This document shows, piece by piece, positions 45,767 to 56,741 of a stretch of 64,000 bases of DNA. Where the stretch lies: contig JALMLS010000057.1 in assembly GCA_038496445.1 (NCBI GenBank), positions 113,281 to 177,280 of the forward strand, in the 5' to 3' direction. The stretch's first letter is position 1. Each line of letters begins with the position of its first letter. The stretch is from Trichosphaerium sp. ATCC 40318 (Eukaryota; Discosea; Flabellinia; Trichosidae). Under the pieces are notes generated by a model. It was not told the origin of the DNA and made no database searches. It worked only from the letters and a program-made list of their open reading frames with translations. Position numbers and translations under genes: made by a program.

Positions 45767-48482
45767 ATGGAAAAAGAACAACAAACAACCACTACTGCTG
45801 CACCAGTTAAACAAGAAGATGTTGCCTCAAAACTAGCTGTTGTGCGTAATTATGTGTTCATACAATAAAACTAACAATGTAGGAGCCTTGTGGCGACACA
45901 GCACCAACAGAGTCTTCACCCATGATATTTAACCATGTACCAGAAGATAAATTGGACGGTTTAATCCAGGTAAACGTTCCTAGGCAATTCATAACGCTAA
46001 CAAAACTATAAAGGCCATTGGTACTATCAAAAACCTTACCACGTTGTCGATTGGTCCAATGCAAGGTGGGTTATAGCCCGTAATCAGCTTCGGGCCTAAT
46101 TACTTTAAGCCGTTATTTTCAACCTAACAATCAAGCCTAAGGTGACTTTGAAGAACTTGATGAAGAGGATGTAGAATGTTTGAAGCAAACTCTGGCTGAT
46201 AATTCCTTTGTGACGTTAGTTTTATTTATTTTTACTCATTTTTTGTGAAACGTTTTATGTCTCATGTGGCTTTCCTAGTACGCTAACTGTCAACTCGCGT
46301 GTAACGGCTCGGCATGTAGAGCAGATTTGCGACATGATCGTGCAGGAGGTACTTTAAACATTGATGCCTGTCTATGTGTTGCTTATTTATTTACACAATC
46401 AGGGAAGTTTGGATGATTTAAACACTCTCAAATTTCCAAATTGCAACACTGGAATTGCAATCGCCACTCCAATCACGCGTTTGATGCACCACGCTGCCAC
46501 TAAAAAACCAAACTCCAAACCTGAGGAATCTGATGATGAGGATGAGGTGCGTCAATACACCGTACTACCGATCCTATTAACAGTACTGTGTTACAGGAGT
46601 TAGTCCCACAAGCTGATGCTCAGCCCCAGAAAGAACAAAGCACGCCTGCTTCAACACCAGTTCCTGCAACTGATAGTACATCCGCTCTCGAAAAACCTGA
46701 CACTACTGCGGAAAAACCAGCTAAACCAACTGATTCAGACTCAAAACCAGATACCCCAACAGTTGAGCAAAAACCGATTCTTTCTTTGGATCTCACGTGC
46801 GTTATTATGTACCTGGCTGTTTACTAAAGTATTCGAAAGTGGAAACGGACTAGGGCCAGAAGGTGCTGCAAAACTTACAGAAGCTGCAACTAAAGCTGAC
46901 AATGTTGATGTGTTGTTGTTGCGTGACAATAAGTGCGTTGTTATTATTAGCGGTGAAAGCACTGACGCACGAAATAGTATTGGTAAAAATGGTTGGCTAG
47001 CTGTTGCAGAATACTTATCTAGCACTCAAGAGTTGGAAACTCTGGATATCAGTCGTATCATGACAGCACCTAGCGTGCATTGCAGTTTTCCAGTGTCCAC
47101 AGCTGCTGTTGCAGATGCTCTAACTAAAAATCAATCTCTTACTCACCTTGACTTATCGTGCGTAACTAAACTACAATTTATCTAATTCTTTACAGCTTTT
47201 CCAACCTTGGAACGAATGGATGGGAAGCCCTAGCAAAGGCTCTCAAACAAAACAGTACTCTAAAATCTATTAAGTTGGGCAATTGCTTTGCTGGCCCCGC
47301 TGGGGGTGATGCTATCGCTGGAGGTAATTCCTTTCTTATTTACCATGTAAAAATTTAGCAGAATCCTGACACCATCTAGCACTCGCGGAGAATAAGTCTT
47401 TAACTTCCATTAATCTCAGCTTGAACAGACTTGGAAAAGAAGGTGGACTAGCTGTCATGAAGGCTTTGAAAACGAATGGTACGTATTGGATTAGTACAGT
47501 AAGCAATTGACATGGTTATCAACAGATACTTTGGAAAGTTTGAATATATCTCATAATAGCATACCAGAAGAAGTGTTTGTAGAACTTGTTCGGGTGCTTA
47601 AGGAGGACAACCAAACTATTAACACTATCAATTTTCTTGATTTAAAGCGACCTCCAGCACTAGCAATAGATCCTGAACTAGCAAACAAGTGCAGCCCATC
47701 TGTTGCTAATCTCATTCGAAATGAGCTGTGCCAAAATCTTACACGTCTCACGTTGTCTAACTTCCCGCCTTCAACGGGTCAGTTTGCGTTACCTAGAATG
47801 CCTCGCCAACAATTATCCATTCAACCAAGTGAACGGTTTCTGGTTAGTATAATATCAGTATTTTCTTTTTCTGATGGCCGCAATGTAGATCAGTCAGCAA
47901 TCCGCCAGACAACAAGCACAACAAGGTCGTACGCCACAACACCAGCCAGTCCCTGCTGCTGGCGCAGTAGCTCCGCAACAGAGGCGCACTACTAACATGC
48001 GAAATGCTAACGGTAGACCTCCTGTACCATCCACTATGCCATCAGGTACCACTGTCTTCATTACATGAGCTTTGCTAAACTGTTTTGTTAGCTTCTGTTG
48101 TACCCATGAATCGCCGTGTTATTCCACCTATGGTGGGCCCTGGCGGGTTCACAAACGCTGAAATGGAGGTGCAACGGTTAAAGTCTGAGATTGCAAAATT
48201 CAAGCGAGATACTGCGCAGCTGTTGGAAGACCCATCAAGCGACTTCTCGTGGAGTTCGTTCTTGAGGTCTTGTGGTATCCCTGATAACTATGCGGAGACG
48301 TATGAAGTATTATTTTTGGATGAACAAATTGAAGAGGACCAAATAAGAGATTTGACAATGGAAATACTAGGTGCTATTGGTATCAAATTGGTATGGCTTT
48401 ATGTAAGGTTTTAATTTACATTTTTTTCTAGATGGGTCACAAAATGAAGATAATGAAAGTTGTAAACCGTGGTGGGTATTAA
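45767..48482 (+). CDS. Leucine-rich repeat (RNI-like) protein with C-terminal SAM domain
   Basis: The protein starts MEKEQQTTTTAAPVKQED. It then has LRRs of the ribonuclease-inhibitor type split over many exons: TPITRLMHHA region, NGLGPEGAAKLTEAATKADN, LSSTQELETLDIS, TKNQSLTHLDLS, ALKQNSTLKSIKLGN, NKSLTSINLSLNRLGKEGG and NDTLESLNISHNSIPEEV. An acidic Pro/Thr/Ser-rich insert (residues from about 46600-46780) interrupts the repeats. A Gln/Pro-rich, then Arg-rich linker leads to a SAM domain: FSWSSFLRSCGIPDNYAETY, then FLDEQIEEDQIRDLTMEI, ending AIGIKLMGHKMKIMKVV. The SAM ends with the typical LGI..GHR.KI helix, here GIKLMGHKMKI. SAM domains mediate oligomerisation. The stop is at 48480-48482. 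Confidence 0.75.
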
Positions 48483-48689
48483 ACATGAAATAAAAACCTA
48501 TGTCAATATAAGCAATTGTTACTCTTGGGTTGATTGAGCACTTATGTGTAATGCTTTGGTTCAGCGTTAAAATGGTTGTGTGGTAGTTTGAACCCTACAT
48601 CAAACTGGGTGTTGCAGCACGAACAATAGTTCAACTAATTTTGACCAACTTTGTTGAATCTACAGCAACTTTATTGGAACCCGTTATGC

Positions 48690-50417
48690 ATGTTGGCGTT
48701 TAGGGCTTCTCGCTGTTGCCGACAACGGCGTGTCTACCATAGTGTGCCTCGTAAGCGACAGGTGAGGCATGTAGCCACTATGGGCTTAGAAGTACGTATG
48801 GTGTCACTTTCAGTACAACAAAATGCTGACTTCAGCTTTTGTAGAGGTTTGTAGACAAAACTACTCATTCAGCTCTTAAAAGTGCCTGGGAGTTAGATTT
48901 GAGCGAAATTAAGGTAAGTTTTACGTTTTGAACCACCTTCGAATCAAACATTAAAAAGGGCTTGCCTTTCGCGCCAAAATCTAGCGCGTGAGCTGCTGTA
49001 ACGTCAATTTGCTCGCTTTTACAAACGGTTTTTTTAAAATAGGGATCAACTGATGCAATCGCTAACTTGGCAATCCCAACTGCGCTGACGAATACAATTG
49101 TAACATATAAGGCTCCTAAAGTACTATTGCAAGACGAACTTGAGTTTCAGTACCAGAATAGCACGCACACTCTTCCCAAACCTCACCTTAGCTCCACGAC
49201 TCGCGCAGAGCTTGAAACTATCTCCTCAGAGTTGTTGGGGGTCTATCAAAGCGGTATAGATGTCAGTGATGACATGCTCGAAGACACCGTTCAGCAACGT
49301 GCAGCCGTGCGTTCGATTTTAGATCGCGTTAAAACGGACCTGGGTGTGGCGTTGGAGTCGTATGGCGTGACATTAGATGAACTTACTTACACAATGCCCA
49401 TGCCAGTAGTAACGGTAGGTGTTGTCTGGATAATCCAAAGTAGATGTTTGTTTTTCCAGCAAAATAATAATTGTTTGTTGCTAGGAATTTGCGTCATCAG
49501 AGGATTTTCTTTGCTTCTTCAATGGCAGCGTTAATACTTCAATATTATCTACAGATCCAATACATTTGTTTGATTATCAAGGCACTTTTGCGACAAATGC
49601 AACCAGCGAACAAGTGGATGAACTAAATCTCAATTACGAAACTCTATTTCGAGACTTTAGCAATTACGGACAGCGTGTGGTCGCACACGATAAAAGGCAT
49701 TTTATGTTCAACAAGATTCCAATGGAATGTGCTATTCCAGAAGCTTTATTTGATATAGACAGTGACCAAATGCGTCCATCATTTCCTGCGTTTAATGTGC
49801 TTATTGATGACAAAACAGAAACTGACAATTTTAATATTGGGTAACCTAGCAATATTGCTTAGGCTCTGATTAACTTTGTTTCTCTAGGCGAATGATAGCT
49901 TTCCTTTATGGTTCGTTAGCATCCTATGCACGACACACGCATGTAAACACACCATTATCATCTATTGGTATGATATCTGACGGCATTGACTTTCAGCTTG
50001 TTGTACGTTACTTGCCTAATTTTATTGTTTTTTTCAGTCAACATTTTAACAATCTCGATTGACACCACAAAGGGTTATCAATTGAATACTCTCGATTCAA
50101 CGAAACGTGAAGGAAATGTAGTTAGAAATACTGCGTTTGTGATGAACTCCGACGCTATTGTCGAATTAGAAGGTGGCCAACCTAAAGCCAATGTCAAAGT
50201 GTACAACAGTATCTACCGTGCACTCTCTCTATTATATCTCGCTGGCATAGCACCACAACATGTAAATTAATTATGTATCACCACGTTAATCGAGTTTCCG
50301 CTTTTATAGACCACTCGATGTGCCACCCAGTTTGGCAAATTTGTGAAGGAGAGCGTTAAATTAAGTCGGACTTTTCAATTCAGTGTATTTTGCTATCTTT
50401 CTGAAACTACTGATTGA
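48690..50417 (+). CDS. Mitochondrial protein resembling mL37/mL65 (PDCD9 family) ribosomal protein
   Basis: The N-terminus is Arg-rich without acids (MLAFRASRCCRQRRVYHSVP, then RKRQVRHVATMG), a likely mitochondrial presequence. Several exons follow: GSTDAIANLAIPTALTNTIV, PKVLLQDELEFQYQN, LLGVYQSGIDVSDDMLED and HFMFNKIPMECAIPEALFDI. The C-terminal part IDFQLVGYQLNTLDSTKREG, obtained by splicing 50003-50074 (AAAG end), resembles the FQLNTLDL block of the mL37/mL65 mitoribosomal family. NSIYRALSLLYLAGIAP then matches its closing helix. That family is known mainly from metazoans, so assignment is tentative. The 3' end uses a further intron, giving a stop at 50415-50417; an earlier stop (50268) is the alternative. 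Confidence 0.5.
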
Positions 50418-50452
50418 ACAGTTTACCTCAAAAGCATTACCTTTTGGTGGCG

Positions 50453-52578
50453 ATGGCAACCAAATATAGTTTGGTATGCTCTCAAACTGCTATAGAAGTG
50501 ACAACAGCAAAAACTATTCTAGGCAGAAACAAGTTCGTAATTGTGACCCGACATACGCGTATATAACCGAAATTGTAGTTTACCACCGACTTTAGCTGGC
50601 AATTGTATTTCTAGACGCCAATGCGTGATATGGGTAGAAGACGGATCTCTTCACGTAAAACAAGTGCGTAAACTACTTTAAAAAATCACTGGGTTCTAAT
50701 TCTGTAAAGTTAGGTGTGAATGCGTCTGCAATACACAGAAAGCGCGGAACTATGGTCGTACTGCCTTCAGTACGTGACTGCTACACTTTAAACTGTTTTG
50801 TGTCTGTTTCTCCAAGAAAAAGCGTTTGGTTCAAAGAAAAAGAGACTTTTTTTTTTTGATTTGCCAGCTAGGCGATGGTGATAATCAGGCTACGTTCGCA
50901 ATTGACTTTTAAGTAGGGAAAGGAAGCCACAATGATACTTGGAGATAGATTGTGTTTGCTAGAGCAAATGAAGGAGGATGACCCGCTAGCACTGTGTTTT
51001 ACCTCCGATGAGGAACAAAAAAGGGACGCCGTGCCTGTAAAATCAATTAACAGAAAAGAATCGGCTCTAAGTTTGGAGTCACAACCGTCTGTTGTGTGGG
51101 ATGTTTCAAAAAGAAAAAAGCAATCATTGACAAACAGTCCCGATATTTCTGGTGAGGTGCTGTCTGGACCCGCGAGTGACAATCGCAGCCAAATGGATAT
51201 AGCTGATGCCAACCAAGAAGAAGCACCGGCAAGTGAAATCAAGAGCGAAATCAAGAGTGAAGTTCAGCACCAGAGCAATGATGTGGTGAATGACCAAGAG
51301 GACTCTCAAAACAGTGATTCTGATGAAAGCAGTAATGATGTCCATAGTGGATCTCTTGTGTTTGATGACACAAACATCAAGTCATTGGAACCTAGTGCGT
51401 ACATAGATGAAGATTCTGAAATGAACCCGCCCTCTCAACCAGTGGAACCCAGGAGGTATGCTAATTCTCGATGGCTTTTGTTCTTAGGCTCAGAATAGGT
51501 CACCCAGGAAAAGGAAGCCTCCAAAGACGTATGTGCCCGCACCTACTCGCCAAAAGAAACGTAATCGAACACCACAGAAGCCTCAAACAAGTTCGTTTTC
51601 CTGAGTACAAATTAGCAATTTATCAAGTGTTTAGAGAGTATTCCTAACAGATATAAAGCTGTTATTCTTGAATTTCTGAGTGTAACAAATACCGAGGATG
51701 TAGCTGAAGCTAAAGGATTTTTGCAAGCTGAAAAATGGGATCTGCAGCTGGCTTTGGATTCTTTTTATCGTTCTGGCATTGATTCAGAAAGTGTAGAAGA
51801 GTCTGAATCTGAGGATAGTAGTTCTGAGAAAGTTGCTGAAGACATTATCCCAAATGTAGAACAACAAAATGATAATAATGGTGAAAGTGATACCAATTCT
51901 AAGCCTGATGCGTTGGAGGGTGAAAGCTTAGGCGATGTTCAAATTGATAACATTGACAATGACACGGGTGTAGACGATGTTGAAGAAGTCAATGGCTCTG
52001 GGAACGACGAAGCTGAACTGAAGGGACCTGATAACGATGATAGCGAAGAGCACGATCAGGTATGGTATATATAAATGGTGTGTTCTCATCGCTCTATGCA
52101 GCAAAGCAACAACAAGCAATCGGAGGATTCTTTTTCACATGGACTGTCAAAGCATGAGAAATTTTTAAGAACGTCAAATAACGATTATCATGTGACTAAC
52201 CCTAACTTTAGATGAACTCAAAGAATCAACAATTGATGAACCACTAGCTCAAGCCGTATGGTTTTATTTTTTTTACAGTATTAGTGCGTAGCTCATGTTC
52301 TTACTTAGAAAGCAGAAAGCGCAATGTGGAAGAAAAAGTATGAGGAAATGAAAATTAAATATGATCTAAGCAAACAGCGCATATCAATGTTGCAGCGACA
52401 ACTCGACACTACTACTGCTTCGGAGTCACCTAAAAAACGTAAAAGTCAAAGTTATCCATACGATAGTCCTCCAGAAAAGAGATCACGCCGAATGCCGCTT
52501 CTCGCAGACCCCTTCGACAGCGATAGGTAAGTGTACATACACTTGATGTTTAGCATTCTAAATTTTTGTAGTGATTGA
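50453..52578 (+). CDS. FHA-domain and UBA-like-domain protein, probably nuclear
   Basis: The first exons give a PNKP/aprataxin-type FHA domain: MATKYSLVCSQTAIEVTTAK, TILGRNNLPPTLAGN, CISRRQCVIWVEDGSLHVKQ and LGVNASAIHRKRGTMVVL. The phosphopeptide-binding GR...SRRQ and the VKQLGVN block match that subgroup. Then comes a long acidic/Ser-rich region (ESALSLESQPSVVWDVSKRK, SEIKSEIKSEVQHQ) and a basic patch (RSPRKRKPPKTYVPAPTRQK). A UBA-like helix bundle follows (AVILEFLSVTNTEDVAEAKG, FLQAEKWDLQLALDSFYRSG), then an acidic tract and a short coiled coil (MWKKKYEEMKIKYDLSKQR). The join between the FHA exons and the frame beginning near 50960 is not settled. Either a 36-nt intron (50916-50951) links them, or the FHA part is a separate small gene ending near 50912. 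DNA-damage signalling is a family-based guess. Confidence 0.55.
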
Positions 52579-52845
52579 GCAGCGATCTTGAATTAGTCCG
52601 TAAAACCCACTGTACTTGTAGCACAAAATAATTGTCTTTTAATAATAAAGTAACATTAATGATCAAAACACCAGCTTATTGATCAATAAATCACCGTACA
52701 TTGACATTATAAGAGAAGCTAAATATAGTGCATCTTCCTACGACAAACGTGGCTTATAATGGCAAAATGACGCTGGCATAGTTGCCAGTTTAAAAATTAT
52801 AACAACAGCACCGGTGTAAGGTTACAAGGTCGAATATGCGTATTT

Positions 52846-55174
52846 TTAATGGTCTGTACAGTCTGATAAACGCAGTTCTTTTTTCTTCAAGGAGTTACTT
52901 GTTTTGAAGCCTTTTGGTATGTTCTTCAAATAAGACGGCCATTCTGAAGTATTTGATTCACGACCGCTCCCACTATGGCTGCTTGCAAGCTCTTGTCCTG
53001 AAAGGGAGTCTCGATCACCGCCCCGAGGCATGCTACTCTCCTAACATTTCACTAAATCAATTGGGATACGATTCTGTACTTACCTTTTTGGAGTTTTCGT
53101 GCAGGTGAAGCAAAAATGAGTGTCTCATCCGTTGTCGCGAATCTCGGAATCCCATAGCACGATACGCGGATCGCTCGGAGTTTATAACTACACAGAAAAC
53201 GTGAGAATTAGCAAGGTAGAATACGAAACTTCTTACTTTTGGCAAGGAGTAACTTTCGGAACTCTGGCGTTTTCTCAAAAGTTTGACCAGCAGGTATTTT
53301 GGGTTTCACCGCGTCAACGCCTATAAGTTAACGAACTTAGTATTGGATCTATGAGTTGAAAATAGTATCATTACCTTGCTTGTATGCTACGGTGACTCTG
53401 TACAAAGTTCGTCTATCAGACGTAGCCGGAATGCGCGTTACAGCAATAAACACGTGGTTGAATTGTGAGGTCATTGAATCGGGGTTAAACGCAGCTTTGC
53501 CGTCGTTGAAAATTATTACAACAATATCGTTTCCTATGTGTATTTTTTTCGTGATCTAGTCAGTTAACCATTTAGTACACAGACTGCTTTCCGGTTTTTT
53601 TTTTTTTTTTTTTGCTTATGTAATGCTAGATATTAGAACGTACAACGTCTGCAATGCTAGGTTTCTTTGATTTTCCATTGTAGTAACTTTCGTTTGGTAT
53701 GAGAGTTGACACGTGACTATAACCTTGCGTCAAAAAAAAGTTGTATAAACACATGTAATTAAAAAACGCACAACATGATTTCTGCCTCCCCATTTAGCTC
53801 TGTGTGATACGAATATTCCCCATCATTGTTTTCTAGAAACAATTAGTCCAGGGACGACAAAGCATAGAAAAAAAAAAAAGTATTGCGCGTACTAGTTACA
53901 TCTAATCCGCCGCTATATTTAGGCCAATTTTTTAAAGGTATCTTCTTTCCGTTTGCCATGAACTCCATAAATTCCGTAAACGCTTTGCTGCCCTAAACAC
54001 AACACGTTTGCTTTTTTTGTTGGAAATATCAATAATATACCTTTGTATTAGCAAACATCTCTTCTTCTCGTTTTTGTTTCGATTTGATGTAGATAACACC
54101 AACTTTAAAGTCTGTTTGTACCAGTTTCCGCTCGTACGTCACTAATTCTTGTACAAACTGTGGATTTTTGACTCGCTTAAATTTTACAGCAGCAAGTGAC
54201 TCCAATCTTTTATCTGTTTTACATACGCGCATCAAGTGATGTAACAATTTTTTGGCCTTAGTTATTGTGTTCTTTGCTTTGGCGTCTCCTGAGCAAAGAG
54301 TAAACCCACTGTACAAACAACCCAAAACAAAAAAAAACAAAAAAAAAAAAAGATCGTATAATCAGCATCTCTGGTAAAGCCACCGTACCTATCGCATTCG
54401 CTCTAATAAATAAACGTTTATCACCGTCAGGCGTTCTCAGCTTATTACTGTTAGTTTTTGGATCCCATAGCCTCTAAAAAAAGTCGTTACGTACCAAAAC
54501 GCGGAATCTATTAGTCTGGTCTGTTATAGTCATTATTGATAAAACACACGGTCCAAGCATTGCGTCTATTCCTGTCCACGTCACGTGTTCTAGTACGGTA
54601 GTGAGTAAATAATGCGTTTCAAAAAAACCAAGCTGTAAAGTACCTTTGCCTGTGAAGAACTTTTGGTAATCGGCGAAGCTGTCCGAGTCGAGTAGCTCTA
54701 CGTAGCACATTATCAATACTTGTGATTCATATTGTTAAAGCAATCACTCCAAAAAAGCAAAAGAGTCTTAAAACGGATATATGTTTTCGCGAAGTGAGAA
54801 CGTACCGAGATTTTCGTCTGCGTACATATCAAAGAAGTTTAACTTTTTACCTGCCTCCATTACAAATAATTTGGATGTAATCATAACTATAGGTTGCTTC
54901 TTGTGGTCCACCTGAGTGCCGAGTGAGATTCTCGGTTTTAAAAATTGTTTTACGAGGTTTTGGGTATATTCATTCAATTACAAAGTAAATTTAAAAAAAC
55001 ACAACGTAAAGAAGTTGAGTCACGTGCGCATTTTACATAAACAGCCTCAACAAAAAATAATTGCGCAAGTAGGTTTGTAAAATATTTTACGATATCGTTT
55101 GTTGGGCTCTTATTTTCAACTCCGACGCATTTTCGGCGTTTGGAGCAACTACGAATACTGTTTGTGATATCCAT
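52846..55174 (-). CDS. Rap GTPase-activating protein (RapGAP domain)
   Basis: A compact RapGAP, well supported once introns are removed. In order: YQKFFTGKGTLQLGFFETHY, a Rap1GAP-like N-domain, FKVGVIYIKSKQKREEEMFA, GSKAFTEFMEFMANGKKIPL, KYSGGLDVTKNNDGEYSY and EIMFHVSTLIPNESYYNG. Then KKIHIGNDIVVIIF carries the catalytic asparagine thumb in GND. FNPDSMTSQFNHVFIAVTRI, YRVTVAYKQGVDAVKPKIP and TPEFRKLLLAKIINSERSAY complete the domain. Each block follows the human Rap1GAP order. The C-terminus is short, basic and Ser-rich (SLKKKELRLSDCTDH). No GoLoco motif is visible at the N-terminus (MDITNSIRSCSKRRKC). About ten introns, one with a TCACGTG at its 3' splice site. It should act on Rap-type GTPases. 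Start 55174. Confidence 0.88.
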
Positions 55175-55433
55175 TTGGAAGCGAAATATAAACAATCAAA
55201 AAAACAAAACTATTGGCGACAAACAAGCGTTGCTTTTGACGGATTTGTTAGTGACAACTTAAATTTATTAGGTAGACGACGAAAAAAAGATAAATCAAAA
55301 AAAAAGCGATCGACAAAAAAAAAACGTGCGGCGAAACGGCGCAGAAGCCTTTTGGGGGTTTTTTTCGTATATTGTTGGGCAAATTAAGATCAAGGAAGAG
55401 AAAACAAAACTAAACTATTGACGTTGTTTGGTA

Positions 55434-55733
55434 TTAACCCCTTTCTTTTTTTTTCGTTCGTACCACAGGTATCCATTGCAGTTTGGTTCCTTTACTTCCA
55501 GTTCTACTAAGGCGCTTTCTAATATTCTGCGTAGCATGATTCTCTCCATCAGATTGGCTACCTTCATACGGTCGTCTAAGCCCTGGCGGATGCTCGGAGG
55601 AATAAATTGGCATGTCGCGGTCCGTTGGGTACACCCCTATACCTTGGCCGTCTTTTAACAGCATTGGGTGGTCCGATTCGGCAGAATTGGCACGTTTTAA
55701 CGGGGATCGGAACTGCGGGCCTGGTTCTGACAT
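55434..55733 (-). CDS. Small basic hypothetical protein with phosphosite-like motifs
   Basis: A single open exon of about 99 codons, starting MSEPGPQFRSPLKRANSAES. It is Pro/Gly/Ser/Arg-rich and contains RSPLKRANS, a possible basophilic-kinase/14-3-3 site. It ends QWIPVVRTKKKERG. The frame is open upstream of the chosen ATG, so an earlier start is possible. It is not a recognised family. Lack of low-complexity bias and the balanced composition favour a real gene, but evidence is weak. It lies upstream of the RapGAP gene on the same strand, separated by about 260 bp. Confidence 0.35.
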   Translation of the reverse strand: MSEPGPQFRSPLKRANSAESDHPMLLKDGQGIGVYPTDRDMPIYSSEHPPGLRRPYEGSQSDGENHATQNIRKRLSRTGSKGTKLQWIPVVRTKKKERG

Positions 55734-56741
55734 TTCTAAACGGCGTCTGGCAGTTGAAGTCACTTTGTAGCGTCCGAAATTTGTACGTTGCGTTGCTCCT
55801 ACCTCCAATTTTTTTTTTGTGTTAAAATAGCGCACACTTTGGTCCAGAAAGTACAGCAAAAGTTGTGATTGTAAGCGCGTTGCACCTTAATTTTTTTAGT
55901 TTTTTGGCTTTCTGTTTTGATGTATTTTACCAATTAAAAACATCAAAAATCACGTTTTTTTTTTTTTTTTTTTTTTTTTTTTTGGTGTTGTTGTGATAAG
56001 AGGATAGAGCAAAAAAAAAAACCAAAGGATTCATGATCTCACTGCTCGCTTCTGGATTAATGCATGCTACATTATCATGTGTTGACAATTAGTTTACTTT
56101 TAACGTTGGCAGTCCAGCAATGAAGTTGGGTACTAGCTCCTTTTGCAACCCAAACTGCAATTGTGACGTAGGAAAGCAACACGGCACGTGATGCATTGTG
56201 GTTTCCTATTTAATTAAATGTGTGGCATTGAGTGATTTCCTTCTTTGAGCCAACTATCTTTTACACAGAAAAAGTAACAAACAACAAAATCGTGGCCTTG
56301 TTTACGTAAAGTTACTTTCAAAGTGCAGTGGGGCAAATTCTCGATAATGTATCAATCTGGGCTTAAACAAAGCTGCTTATTTGAAAAATTCTAGGCTAGC
56401 ACCATTACAACGGCTAGTTTTTCGTATGCTGGTCGTATAAAAGAAGGCAAAACCAAACAGATACTTAATAGACGTACGTACACGCATGACGTTTGCACAG
56501 CTCGAATCTTTCCACGTAGTACTGCAATGAAACATCACGTAACATTGAATACACTTAGCTGGGTCGTTCTTGCTTTTCGTTTTTTTTTTCCCGTAAACCT
56601 TTTGAGGTGCTTTCTTTTCGCGTGTGCTACCGGAATTAACGGCCAAAGCACATATATATATTTTTTTGAACTGTATTTTAAAAAAAACTAGTCGCTTAGT
56701 ACTTATTTCAGCCCTCAGCAAGTCATTTAACGCTATTTGAC
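55734..56741. other. About 1 kb without a supported gene; includes a 29-nt poly-T tract
   Basis: The stretch holds an uninterrupted run of 29 T (55955-55983), smaller A/T runs, and one GCACGTGAT (56185-56193). A minus-strand frame at 56377-56721 contains a Cys/Lys-rich segment (DPAKCIQCYVMFHC) but no ATG in convincing context and no family match. The promoter of the OTU gene lies at the right end. Confidence 0.35.

Noticed and set aside
55175-55387. Lys/Arg-rich plus-strand frame
   Set aside because: Translation of A-rich DNA immediately upstream of the RapGAP start; composition-driven.
56377-56721. Minus-strand Cys/Lys-rich frame near the OTU gene
   Set aside because: No convincing ATG and no domain; kept only as part of the intergenic note.
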